The notes below the pieces were generated by a model. The model was not told the DNA's origin and ran no database searches. It saw only the letters and a list, made by a program, of their open reading frames with translations. From contig QHBV01000089.1 in assembly GCA_003244035.1 (NCBI GenBank), positions 1-7,767 of the forward strand: a DNA stretch of 7,767 nt. Direction: 5' to 3'. Shown here in pieces: positions 1 to 7,087 of the stretch. Within the stretch, counting starts at the first letter, position 1, and every line of letters starts with the position of its first letter. This DNA comes from Solirubrobacterales bacterium. GTDB taxonomy: Bacteria > Actinomycetota > Thermoleophilia > Solirubrobacterales > Solirubrobacteraceae. Both the position numbers and the translations under genes were made by a program.

Positions 1-1138
1 CGATCGCCTGCGCGCCGGTGTCGAGCAGGTGGCGCGCCTTGCGCTGACCCAGCTCCGCCGCGGCCTGCGGCTGGACGAGGTTGTAGATCCCTGCCGAGCC
101 GCAGCAGACATCGGCCTCGGCAGCCACCTCCAGCAGCTCCAGCCCGGGGATCGCGCGCAGCAGCGCGCGTGGGGGCTCGCGCACCCCCTGTGCATGGGCG
201 AGGTGACAGGCGTCGTGATAGACGACCCGCAGCTCGACGGGGCCGCGCGGCGCCCGGGGCGCCACCGACGAGAGCAGCTCGGTCACGTCGCAGGTCCTCG
301 CCGCGAAGTCGTGCGCCTGGGGGGTGCCGAGCAGCTCGCCGTACTCCTTCATCGCAGCGCCGCAGCCGGCGGCGTTGACAACGACGTGGTCGAGCCGGCC
401 GAGGCCGTCGAAGGCCGCGATCGTCGCGCGCCCGCGGGCGACGGCAGCCTCCTCCTCGCCCGAGTGCAGCTCGAGCGCGCCGCAGCAGTCCGGGAGCTCG
501 GGCGCCAGCACCTCGAAGCCCTCGGCGGCGAGCGCCTGAATACTCGCGCGATGCACGCGGGAGTAGAACACCCGCTGCACGCAGCCGAGCAGTAGCCCGA
601 CACGCCCGCGCGTCGGGCCGACCGCCGGTGTCAGCTCCGGGACGGCGGAATGACGAGCTTCGCGCAGCGAGGTGCGCGGGGCGACCTTCGCGAGAATCGC
701 GAGGCTCTCCGGCAGGCGGCGGTCGAAGCCCAGCTTGCGCGCCGCCGCCAGCGCAGGGACGAGCGCCCGCAGGCGCTTGGGGTGGGGGAGGGTCTCGAAC
801 AGCGCCAGGCGCAGCGCCCGCTCGGCGCTCGAGCGCTCGTGGTGGCGCTCGACCTGCGGACGCACGCGCTCGATCAGCCGGTCATAGGCAACGCCCGAGG
901 GGCACGCGGTCACGCACGCCATGCATCCAAGGCAACGGTCGAAGTGGGTCACCATCTCGTCCGAAAGCTCGGACGCCTCGTTCAGCGCCTCGTCGATCAG
1001 CACGATCCGCCCCCGCGGGGAGTCGGCTTCGTCGGCCCACAGCACGTAGGTCGGGCACGTGTCGAGGCAGAAGCCGCAGTGGACGCAGTCGTCCACGAGC
1101 GCCTGTTGGGGAGGGCGGTGCGCGTCGAACGCGGCCAC
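1..1138 (-). CDS. glcF: Glycolate oxidase iron-sulfur subunit GlcF (3' end cut by window edge)
   Basis: This is the iron-sulfur electron-transfer subunit of the GlcDEF glycolate oxidase complex. It carries electrons from the FAD subunits towards the respiratory chain. I translated it by hand from a GTG at 1138; 379 residues are visible and the C-terminus lies beyond the left edge. E. coli GlcF is about 407 residues, so perhaps 30-40 are missing. Two ferredoxin-type 4Fe-4S motifs are intact: C18-x2-C21-x2-C24-x3-C28-P and C69-x2-C72-x2-C75-x3-C79-P. Two cysteine-rich CCG domains follow: C186 with CCG at 218-220 (plus C259), and C311 with CCG at 345-347. The GTG start lies 2 bases after the glcE stop, which suggests translational coupling; no in-frame alternative start exists between that stop and the GTG. 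Other two-4Fe-4S plus CCG proteins (GlpC, LutA/LldE) share this layout, but the order D-E-F fixes the assignment. Confidence 0.95.
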   Translation of the reverse strand, partial: MAAFDAHRPPQQALVDDCVHCGFCLDTCPTYVLWADEADSPRGRIVLIDEALNEASELSDEMVTHFDRCLGCMACVTACPSGVAYDRLIERVRPQVERHHERSSAERALRLALFETLPHPKRLRALVPALAAARKLGFDRRLPESLAILAKVAPRTSLREARHSAVPELTPAVGPTRGRVGLLLGCVQRVFYSRVHRASIQALAAEGFEVLAPELPDCCGALELHSGEEEAAVARGRATIAAFDGLGRLDHVVVNAAGCGAAMKEYGELLGTPQAHDFAARTCDVTELLSSVAPRAPRGPVELRVVYHDACHLAHAQGVREPPRALLRAIPGLELLEVAAEADVCCGSAGIYNLVQPQAAAELGQRKARHLLDTGAQAI

Positions 1139-1140
1139 GG

Positions 1141-2355
1141 TCAGATTCCCCCCACGAATACGCCGGGATTGCACGCCCCGGCCGGGTCGAAGCGGAACTT
1201 CACGCGCCGCATCAGCTCGAGTGCCGGTCCTTCCGCTGCCCCCCAGGGATCGAGCGCCTGGCGCAGCTCGGTCGGCGCATCGAGCACCACCGAGACCGCG
1301 CCGGTCGGCAGCGCTGCGCGCAGTCGTGCCACCGCCCCCGGGTCGATGTCGACAAAGCTCGCGCCGAGGGCAGCCCTGCCAACCAGCGTCCCGGAGCAGG
1401 CATCGGCCGCCCGCAGCACGATCGCCAACTCGCTGGGGCGCGCGGCGATCCGCACAAGCGCCCCATGCGGCGAGCGCTGACCGGCGCGCTGGCGCGCCCA
1501 CAGCGCGCGGTCGTCGGTGACGACCTCGACTTGCGTCAGCCCCGCGGTCCGCATCAGCTCGGCGACGCGCGACGCTCGCCGAGACGCCTGCACGCCCGCG
1601 AGCTGCGCGAGGATCCCGCCGCGACCCGAGCGCCACGCGACGTCGAGCGCTTCGAGCTCGAGCGGTTCCGAGGCGAGCGCGTGCGCGGCGCTGGACACGG
1701 CGTCGGGATCGGCACTGGCCCCGAGCGCGGTCGTCCTGCCGACCGGCAACGGGTGCAGGCGGACGCTGACAGAGAGGATCACCCCGAGCGTGCCGAACGA
1801 GCCCGTGAACAGCTTCGCGAGGTCATAGCCGGCGACGTTCTTGATCACCTTGCCTCCGGCGCGGGCGATCGTGCCGTCGCTGAGCGCGACGGTGATCCCG
1901 AGGATCATGTCCCGGGGGGCGCCGTATCGGTGGCGCAGCGGCCCGCAATCCCCCGTCGCGAACACGCCGCCGAGCGTCGCCGCGCCGTTCGAGCCGCGCC
2001 AGCCGGATGACTCGGGCGCCGCGCCTTCAGGCGAGGCCGGAGGCCGAGCGGACGGCAAGCGCGAGGGCAAGCCCGAGGGGGGGTCGAGCGCCAGCATCTG
2101 GCCTTGCGCCGCGAGCTCCTGCTGCGCCCGCGCCAGCGGTACCCCCGCCTGGAAGACCGCCGTGAGGTCGCCGACGTTGTGCTCGACGGTCGCCTTCAGC
2201 GCGGTCGTACGCAGCTCGAGTTGGGGATCGGGAGCCGGCACGCCCCAGCCGCGCTTGCTGCCGCCGCCAGCGATCCCCACCGTGTGGCCCTCTGCGGCCG
2301 CCGCGGCGAGCGCGGCGGCGGCCTCCTCGAACGTGTTCGGTGAGATCGAGCTCAC
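1141..2355 (-). CDS. glcE: Glycolate oxidase FAD-binding subunit GlcE
   Basis: This is the second flavin subunit of the glycolate oxidase complex, 404 residues from a GTG at 2355. The open frame continues upstream through glcD in another frame, but the GTG lies 2 bases after the glcD stop and the preceding residues do not resemble GlcE. The N-terminal PCMH-type FAD domain shows the glycine-rich loop GIAGGGSKRGWG (27-38), the AATLGGVFATGDCGPLR segment (125-141), the strongly GlcE-like KVIKNVAGYDLAKLFTGSFG (169-188) and TLGV (189-192). The C-terminus has the family ending, with FDPAGACNPGVF at 389-400. GlcE is a shortened relative of GlcD without the full substrate-oxidising C-terminal domain, and the complex is thought to need all three subunits. 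The protein is about 50 residues longer than E. coli GlcE (about 350). Part of the excess is a Pro/Ser/Ala-rich insertion at about residues 94-123, listed separately. Confidence 0.95.
   Translation of the reverse strand: MSSISPNTFEEAAAALAAAAAEGHTVGIAGGGSKRGWGVPAPDPQLELRTTALKATVEHNVGDLTAVFQAGVPLARAQQELAAQGQMLALDPPSGLPSRLPSARPPASPEGAAPESSGWRGSNGAATLGGVFATGDCGPLRHRYGAPRDMILGITVALSDGTIARAGGKVIKNVAGYDLAKLFTGSFGTLGVILSVSVRLHPLPVGRTTALGASADPDAVSSAAHALASEPLELEALDVAWRSGRGGILAQLAGVQASRRASRVAELMRTAGLTQVEVVTDDRALWARQRAGQRSPHGALVRIAARPSELAIVLRAADACSGTLVGRAALGASFVDIDPGAVARLRAALPTGAVSVVLDAPTELRQALDPWGAAEGPALELMRRVKFRFDPAGACNPGVFVGGI
1987..2076 (-). other. Low-complexity Pro/Ser-rich insertion inside glcE
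   Basis: These roughly 30 codons (residues 94-123 of GlcE) lie between the conserved LALDPP and AATLGG segments. From memory of E. coli GlcE, those segments are joined there by only a few residues. The insertion reads as proline-, serine- and arginine-rich (for example LPSRLPSARPPASPEG), and the DNA shows short GAGGGCAAG/GACGGCAAG-like repeats on the plus strand at about 2050-2082. It keeps the reading frame and probably forms a surface loop. The boundaries are approximate because they come from a remembered comparison, not a computed alignment. Confidence 0.6.
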
Positions 2356-2357
2356 GA

Positions 2358-3812
2358 TTAGAATCGCGCCGCCACGCCGTCGCGCTCGAGCGGGTGCTCG
2401 CGGTAGGGCCCGGGTACCTCGCCGCACAGCCGCGGCGTCGGCATCACCTTGCCCGGGTTCGCGAGTCCGCCGGGGTCGAACGCGCAGCGCAGCCGGTGAA
2501 ATGCCTCGAGGTCTGACTCGGAGAACATCGACGGCATCTGCGCCTTCTTGTCGATCCCGACGCCGTGCTCGCCGGTGATCGACCCGCCCGCGTCGACGCA
2601 TGCCTTCACGATCAGCCCCGCCAGCTCCTCCGCGCGCTCGGGCTCGCCCGCGCGCGCGGCGTCGTAGCAGACGAGCGGGTGGAGGTTGCCGTCGCCGGCG
2701 TGGAACACGTTCGCGACTCGGAGCTCGTACTGCGCCGCGAGTGCGTCGATCGTCCGCAGCACCTTTGAGAGCTGTGTGCGCGGAATCACCCCATCCTGCA
2801 CGTAGTAGGCAGGAGCGACCCGGCCCATCGCCGCGAACGCCGCCTTGCGGGCCTTCCAGATCAGCGCGCGCTCCTGCTCGCTCAGCGCCACGCGCACGTC
2901 GCGGGCGCCGGCCCGGGCGCACAGCGCGAGGACGTGCTCGAAGCGCGCGGTGCACTCCTCCTGCGGGCCGTCGAGCTCGACCAGCAGTGCGGCGCCGGCA
3001 TCGAGCCGGTAGCCCGCGCCGGTGGCCTGCTCGGCTGCCTGAATCGACAGCCGGTCCATCATCTCGATCGCGCCGGGGACGATCCCGGCGCTGACGATCG
3101 CGGTGACCGCGTCGCCGGCCGCCCCAGTGTCCTCGAAGAAAGCCACGAGCGTGCGCACAGCCTCCGGCGCGGGGACGACGCGGAGCTCGACCCTCGTTAC
3201 GACCCCGAGCGTGCCCTCCGAGCCGACCAGCGCACCGAGCAGGTCGTAGCCGGGCGCGTCGCGCTGGCACTGGACGACCGAGCCGTCGCTGAGCACCACC
3301 TCGAGCCCGGTGACGTAATTGGTCGTGAACCCGTACTTGAAGCAGTGCGCGCCGCCCGAGTTCTCGGCGACGTTACCGCCGATCGAGCACACGACCTGGC
3401 TCGAAGGGTCGGGCGGGAAGAAGTGCGTCGGCGCCACCGCCCGCGAAACCGCGAGGTTGCTCACGCCGGGCTCGACCACTACGCGCGCGTCCCGGAGGTC
3501 GACCGACAGGATCCGCCGCAGCCGCGCCAGTACGATCAGCACGCCCTCGGCGACCGGCAGCGCGCCACCCGACAGGCCCGTGCCGGCGCCGCGCGCGACC
3601 CACGGCACATTCGCCTCAAAGCAGGCTCGCACGACATCGCGGACCTCGGTCGCGGTTGCGGGCAGCACGGCTGCCAGCGGCGTCTGGCGATACTGCACGA
3701 GCCCGTCCGAGCGGTAGGTGGCGAGCGCGTGTGGGTGGGTGAGGACGTGCTCGGGCCCGCAGATGTCCTGCAGGCGGGAGATCAGGTGCGCATCGGGGGC
3801 CACGACGCGCAA
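2358..3812 (-). CDS. glcD: Glycolate oxidase catalytic FAD subunit GlcD
   Basis: This is the catalytic flavoprotein subunit that oxidises glycolate (or a related 2-hydroxyacid such as D-lactate) to the 2-oxoacid. It has 484 residues; E. coli GlcD has 499. An N-terminal PCMH-type FAD domain shows the pyrophosphate loop RGAGTGLSGGALP (74-86), PDPSSQVVCSIGGNVAENSG (134-153) and GSEGTLGVVT (197-206). The C-terminal FAD-linked oxidase domain carries FHAGDGNLHP (370-379) and GEHGVG (414-419). In relatives such as D-2-hydroxyglutarate dehydrogenase, the equivalents of H371, H378 and E415 bind a divalent metal. I keep the TTG start at 3812 because GGTGAG lies 6 bases upstream of it, a fair Shine-Dalgarno match; GTG at 3803 is the alternative but is spaced too far. 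It begins 7 bases after the stop of the upstream glycosidase gene. The substrate is not certain: this family includes D-lactate and D-2-hydroxyglutarate dehydrogenases, but glcE and glcF next door favour glycolate oxidase. Confidence 0.95.
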   Translation of the reverse strand: MRVVAPDAHLISRLQDICGPEHVLTHPHALATYRSDGLVQYRQTPLAAVLPATATEVRDVVRACFEANVPWVARGAGTGLSGGALPVAEGVLIVLARLRRILSVDLRDARVVVEPGVSNLAVSRAVAPTHFFPPDPSSQVVCSIGGNVAENSGGAHCFKYGFTTNYVTGLEVVLSDGSVVQCQRDAPGYDLLGALVGSEGTLGVVTRVELRVVPAPEAVRTLVAFFEDTGAAGDAVTAIVSAGIVPGAIEMMDRLSIQAAEQATGAGYRLDAGAALLVELDGPQEECTARFEHVLALCARAGARDVRVALSEQERALIWKARKAAFAAMGRVAPAYYVQDGVIPRTQLSKVLRTIDALAAQYELRVANVFHAGDGNLHPLVCYDAARAGEPERAEELAGLIVKACVDAGGSITGEHGVGIDKKAQMPSMFSESDLEAFHRLRCAFDPGGLANPGKVMPTPRLCGEVPGPYREHPLERDGVAARF

Positions 3813-3819
3813 GTATGGC

Positions 3820-5439
3820 TCACCGGACCGTGACCTGGACGGTGCGGCTGTAGAGCGTGCTACCAGTGGGGTTTGGGGCCCATGCCAGGCGCACCGTCCC
3901 GCTCGAGGGGAACGCCACGCGCGTGTCGAAGTAACAGCTGGAGCTGGAGATCGGGACGGTGGCCCGCCTCTGAAAGCCTCCCCCGGAGCTGGGCTCGAAC
4001 TCGATCACTACGCTCTGGGCAGCGCCGCCGTTGTCGAGGCTCGCGAATGGGGCTGGCCGCGCGCAGCCCCAGACCTCGAGCGTGTGCGGGCGCCGGACGG
4101 TCGTCACCGGGAGGTAGATCGGAACGCGGTAGGCGTAATAGTCCGCCTTGTTCTTGCCGTTGAACGCGACCAGGCCGCTGGCGAACCCGCCGTACTGGTT
4201 CGACCGCAGCGCCGGCAGTGCGTCCTGCAGCAGGTACTGGGCGTAGGAGGCGATCCTGGGGTTGCGCCAGGAGAGGTACTCGGCCCAGTTGAGGTAGTAC
4301 CCGGCAGCGGTGGGCGAGACCTCCGGCGCGCTCGCGGTGGAGTGCTTGGGCGGGTCCGTGAGGTATCCGAACTCGGTCGAGTAGATCGGAAAGCGTGGGT
4401 CCGAGCCGTACACCCGCTGCGCTCGGTCCAGCGCGCGGACGAGCTGTCCGATCAGCCCGAGCGAGGTGTAGTCCGGGTCGGGCTGGGCCTCTCGATTGGG
4501 GGTGTACCAGCGCATGTACGGGTGGTCGGAGAAGCCGCTGGCGTGAAACAGCCCCGGGTTGCGGGCCGGGAAGCTGCGCACGCCGGCGGTCGTGGTGGGA
4601 CAGCCGCGGAGCTTGGCGGTCCGGCCCCTGAGCGCACGGTAGGAGCCGTCGACGCAGTACAGCGCCCGCACGAAGATCAGCGGCTTCATCCCCGAGAACA
4701 CTCCCCACTGGGGCACGCCGCGCGGGGCGATCTCGCCGATCAGGATCTTGTCGTGGCCGTGGCCGGTCGCCGCCAGCGAGCTCCAAGCGGCATCGACCAG
4801 CTGGCGGTACATGGAGGGCGAGCGCTCGACCCGGAGATTGCCAGGCACTCCCTGGGGCGCCAGGCTGGGGCCGTAGTCCGGCTCGTTCCAGATCGACCAG
4901 AAGTGCACGCGTGGCAGTGGGGCGGAGGCTCCGGGCGGCGTGTAGCTGCCGCTGTAGCGCTTGCCGGCGGCGCGCACGAACGAGCCGTACTCCCTCGGCG
5001 ACGGCTCCCAGTTGAAGTGTTGCTGGCCCCGCGGGGCGCCCGGGCCGGTCGCCCACAGCGGCGCGCCGCCCGCGAGGTCGAAGTCGACGGCGATGCCATC
5101 CTGCTGTGCATTGGCGAGGAGGTTGTCGTAGGGCGCCCAGCTGCCCGCCGGGTATGCGGCCGGGTTGGTGGCGTCGAAGTTGCGGGGGCGCCGGTAGGAG
5201 CTTGCGGCCCGGGCCACGTTCTGCCAGCGCACGAGCACCCGCACCGTGCCCACGCCGAGCTTGCGCATCCGCGCCAATGTCCCAACCGGATCGGAGAGCA
5301 GGGGCGGGTCGTCCTGGAGGATCGCGATCTGGGTCGTGGAAGCGCGCGCCTGACCGGCGAAGCTCGAGCCGAGCGCCGTGACCAGGACACTCGCGACAGC
5401 GAGGGCGATCGCCGCCAGACGTGAACGGGAGTGCAGCAT
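3820..5439 (-). CDS. Secreted clan GH-A glycoside hydrolase (paralogue B)
   Basis: This 539-residue exported protein looks like a retaining (beta/alpha)8-barrel glycoside hydrolase with a beta-rich C-terminal domain. Its Sec signal has basic residues at 5-7, a hydrophobic core at 8-24 and an ARA cleavage site ending at residue 33. The barrel shows RVLVRW (67-72), the beta-4 acid/base motif WSIWNEPDY (E186), ILIGEIAPRG (232-241), a beta-6 DHPY (305-308) and the beta-7 nucleophile motif IYSTEFGY (E356). These are clan GH-A hallmarks; GH5, GH39 and GH51 share NEP and TE-type motifs, and I cannot name the family or substrate. About 60 residues between beta-5 and beta-6 contain C262 and C280, a possible disulfide. 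Residues from about 436 onward look like a beta-sandwich. The protein is collinear with the upstream paralogue almost throughout. ATG at 5439 follows the paralogue's stop by 3 bases with no clear ribosome binding site, implying coupling. Confidence 0.85.
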   Translation of the reverse strand: MLHSRSRLAAIALAVASVLVTALGSSFAGQARASTTQIAILQDDPPLLSDPVGTLARMRKLGVGTVRVLVRWQNVARAASSYRRPRNFDATNPAAYPAGSWAPYDNLLANAQQDGIAVDFDLAGGAPLWATGPGAPRGQQHFNWEPSPREYGSFVRAAGKRYSGSYTPPGASAPLPRVHFWSIWNEPDYGPSLAPQGVPGNLRVERSPSMYRQLVDAAWSSLAATGHGHDKILIGEIAPRGVPQWGVFSGMKPLIFVRALYCVDGSYRALRGRTAKLRGCPTTTAGVRSFPARNPGLFHASGFSDHPYMRWYTPNREAQPDPDYTSLGLIGQLVRALDRAQRVYGSDPRFPIYSTEFGYLTDPPKHSTASAPEVSPTAAGYYLNWAEYLSWRNPRIASYAQYLLQDALPALRSNQYGGFASGLVAFNGKNKADYYAYRVPIYLPVTTVRRPHTLEVWGCARPAPFASLDNGGAAQSVVIEFEPSSGGGFQRRATVPISSSSCYFDTRVAFPSSGTVRLAWAPNPTGSTLYSRTVQVTVR

Positions 5440-5442
5440 GCG

Positions 5443-7044
5443 CTAGGTGACCGTCACGCCGGCGGTCCGGCTGTGGATCGTGGGGCGTCCGTGTGGATAG
5501 GTCCACGTCAGCCTCACGGCGCCGCTGGACCCGAACGGCACTCGCACATCGAAGTATCCGTAGGGGTCGGTGATCGGGACGGTCATGACGGTTCGAAACC
5601 GGCCGGTCCGGCCCGGGCTCCACTGGATCTCCACGTGCTGAGTGGCCCCCGTCTCGAGTCGGGCGTAACCGGCGGGGCGAACGCACCCCCACACCTCCAG
5701 CGGATGGCCGCCGGGAGCGGAGTTGACGGGCAGGTACAGAGGCATGCGGTAGGCATCATAGGTGCGCTTGGGCACACCGTCTGCAAACACGAGGCCGCTG
5801 GCGAAGTTGCCCTTCGGCGGGTCGGTCAGCAGGTACTGGTCGTAGGAGCGCACGCGCTGATCGCGCCAGCTGATGTACTCGGCCCAGTTGAGGTAGTAGG
5901 CCGCGGTCGCGGGGCTCGTGGTGCGCGCGATCTTCTCGGGCGGGTCGGTCTGGTAGCCGAACTCGGTCGAGTAGATCGGATAGCGAGCGCTCGATCCGTA
6001 TGCCCGCTGGAGCCGGTCGAGCGTACGCTCGAGTTGTGGCAGGGCGGCGAGGTCGGCGTAGTCGGGCTCGCCGGGGGTGACGCTGTTCGGCGGCAGTCCG
6101 CCTTGTGGATACGGGTGCGCGGCGAAGCCGCTGGCCTGGAACAGGGCGGGGTGGGCGGGGGCGAACTGGGCCGAGGCGGCGCTGTCGGCGGGACAGCCCC
6201 GGGCCGCCGCAGCCGCGCCTGAGAGGCGCTTGAAGGAGGAGTCCACGCAGTACAGCGCGCGCAGGAAGCGCAGCGGCACCATCCCCGCGAAGTTCCCGGG
6301 GAAGTTCCCGACCGTCTGGCCGCGCGGCGCGAGCTCTCCGATCAGGATCGTGTCGTGGCCGTGACCGGTGTCCTGGAGCGCCGAGAACGCTGCATCGAGC
6401 AGGCTCCTGTACAAGCGCGGGGCGACTTCGACGGTCGAATCATCGATCGCCTGTGGCGCCAGGTTGACGCCGTAGTTGGGCTCGTTCCAGACCGACCAGA
6501 AGCTGACCGGCGGCAACGGCGAGGTGGAACCGGGCGGCGTGTAGCGGCCGCTGTAGCGGGTCGCCACCGCCAGCACGAACGCGCCGAACTCGGCCGGCGA
6601 AGGCTCCCACTCCGGATACGGCCCGCCTCGGGGTGCGCCCGTGCCGGTGGCCCACAGCGGCGCGGGCCCCTCGAGGCTGAGATACAGCCCGATCCCGCGC
6701 GCGACGGCGTCGCGCACGACCGCGTCGTAGCCGCTCCAGCCGGCGGCTGGATACGCCGCCGGCGAGCCGGCATCCAACCCGCTCGGGCGCGTGCGCGAGT
6801 CGGGGGCCGGGGCGAGGGTGCTCCACCGGATCGAGAGCCTGACGCGGTCGACCCCGAGATGGCGCAGCCGATCCAGCGTCCCGGCGGGGTCTGAGAGCAG
6901 CAGCCCCGGCGCGGCGAAGATCGCCTCGGGCCCCATCCGGCTCCCGCTCGCCGGTCCCCCCGCTCCACCGCACGCCGAGACGAGCAGCAGCGACAGCACG
7001 CACAGCGGTGTCAGCAGCCGAGTCCTGAAGGGCAGCCGGGCCAC
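5443..7044 (-). CDS. Lipoprotein clan GH-A glycoside hydrolase (paralogue A)
   Basis: This is the first gene of the minus-strand operon and a tandem paralogue of the next gene. The frame is open back to 7227, but I place the start at GTG 7044. That gives a 533-residue protein with a clean lipoprotein signal: basic n-region (R3, R7, R9), hydrophobic core 10-22, and a lipobox VSAC with the acylated cysteine at C25, followed by a Gly-rich linker. A TANNNT -10 box lies 7 bases upstream of this GTG. The predicted enzyme is therefore tethered to the outer face of the cytoplasmic membrane. GH-A motifs are SVWNEPNY (acid/base E188), ILIGELAPRG (233-242), AAHPY (308-312) and IYSTEFGY (nucleophile E361). 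C266 and C284 sit in the same insertion as in the paralogue. A beta-rich domain starts near 434. The substrate is unknown; a plant, fungal or bacterial glycan is possible. The longer start at 7227 would overlap the divergent gene and bury the signal sequence, so I reject it. Confidence 0.85.
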   Translation of the reverse strand: MARLPFRTRLLTPLCVLSLLLVSACGGAGGPASGSRMGPEAIFAAPGLLLSDPAGTLDRLRHLGVDRVRLSIRWSTLAPAPDSRTRPSGLDAGSPAAYPAAGWSGYDAVVRDAVARGIGLYLSLEGPAPLWATGTGAPRGGPYPEWEPSPAEFGAFVLAVATRYSGRYTPPGSTSPLPPVSFWSVWNEPNYGVNLAPQAIDDSTVEVAPRLYRSLLDAAFSALQDTGHGHDTILIGELAPRGQTVGNFPGNFAGMVPLRFLRALYCVDSSFKRLSGAAAAARGCPADSAASAQFAPAHPALFQASGFAAHPYPQGGLPPNSVTPGEPDYADLAALPQLERTLDRLQRAYGSSARYPIYSTEFGYQTDPPEKIARTTSPATAAYYLNWAEYISWRDQRVRSYDQYLLTDPPKGNFASGLVFADGVPKRTYDAYRMPLYLPVNSAPGGHPLEVWGCVRPAGYARLETGATQHVEIQWSPGRTGRFRTVMTVPITDPYGYFDVRVPFGSSGAVRLTWTYPHGRPTIHSRTAGVTVT

Positions 7045-7051
7045 GCGCGTG

Positions 7052-7057
7052 ACGATA
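7052..7057 (-). promoter_or_regulatory. Putative -10 element for the GH-glcDEF operon
   Basis: On the minus strand this reads TATCGT, a TANNNT hexamer, followed by 7 bases and then the GTG start at 7044. That spacing puts the predicted transcription start on or next to the start codon, as in leaderless actinobacterial genes. No convincing -35 hexamer is visible 16-18 bases upstream. Position and spacing support the call; the sequence match alone is weak. Confidence 0.5.
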
Positions 7058-7074
7058 ACGGGCGCGGTTACCCA

Positions 7075-7080
7075 TAAGCT
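7075..7080 (+). promoter_or_regulatory. Putative -10 element for the small membrane protein gene
   Basis: TAAGCT fits TANNNT and ends 7 bases before the GTG at 7088, again predicting a leaderless transcript. GTGACG at 7049-7054 could act as a -35 but would leave a long 20-base spacer. It overlaps the opposing -10 box, so the two promoters may compete for RNA polymerase. Confidence 0.45.
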
Positions 7081-7087
7081 AGTGATC

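Noticed and set aside
29..595. A 188-codon plus-strand open frame at the left edge
   Set aside because: It lies wholly opposite glcF, whose CCG cysteine motifs are intact across this stretch.
628..2010. A 460-codon plus-strand open frame opposite glcE/glcF
   Set aside because: The composition is Arg/Ala/Gly/Pro-rich with no domain signature; both glcF and glcE are intact on the other strand.
2356..3270. N-terminal extension of the glcE frame through glcD
   Set aside because: The extension is a shadow of glcD in another frame; GlcE similarity begins right after GTG 2355.
3718..5424. A 568-codon open frame on the plus strand opposite paralogue B
   Set aside because: It is antisense to a clearly conserved enzyme, has no recognisable motif, and long antisense frames are expected in very GC-rich DNA with G/C-ending codons.
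3860..5692. A 610-codon minus-strand frame overlapping both glycosidases
   Set aside because: It is an out-of-frame shadow of paralogue B, rich in Arg and Pro, and lacks the catalytic motifs seen in the real frame.
5431..6222. A 263-codon plus-strand open frame opposite paralogue A
   Set aside because: It is antisense to a collinear, motif-bearing gene and has no start signal or recognisable domain.
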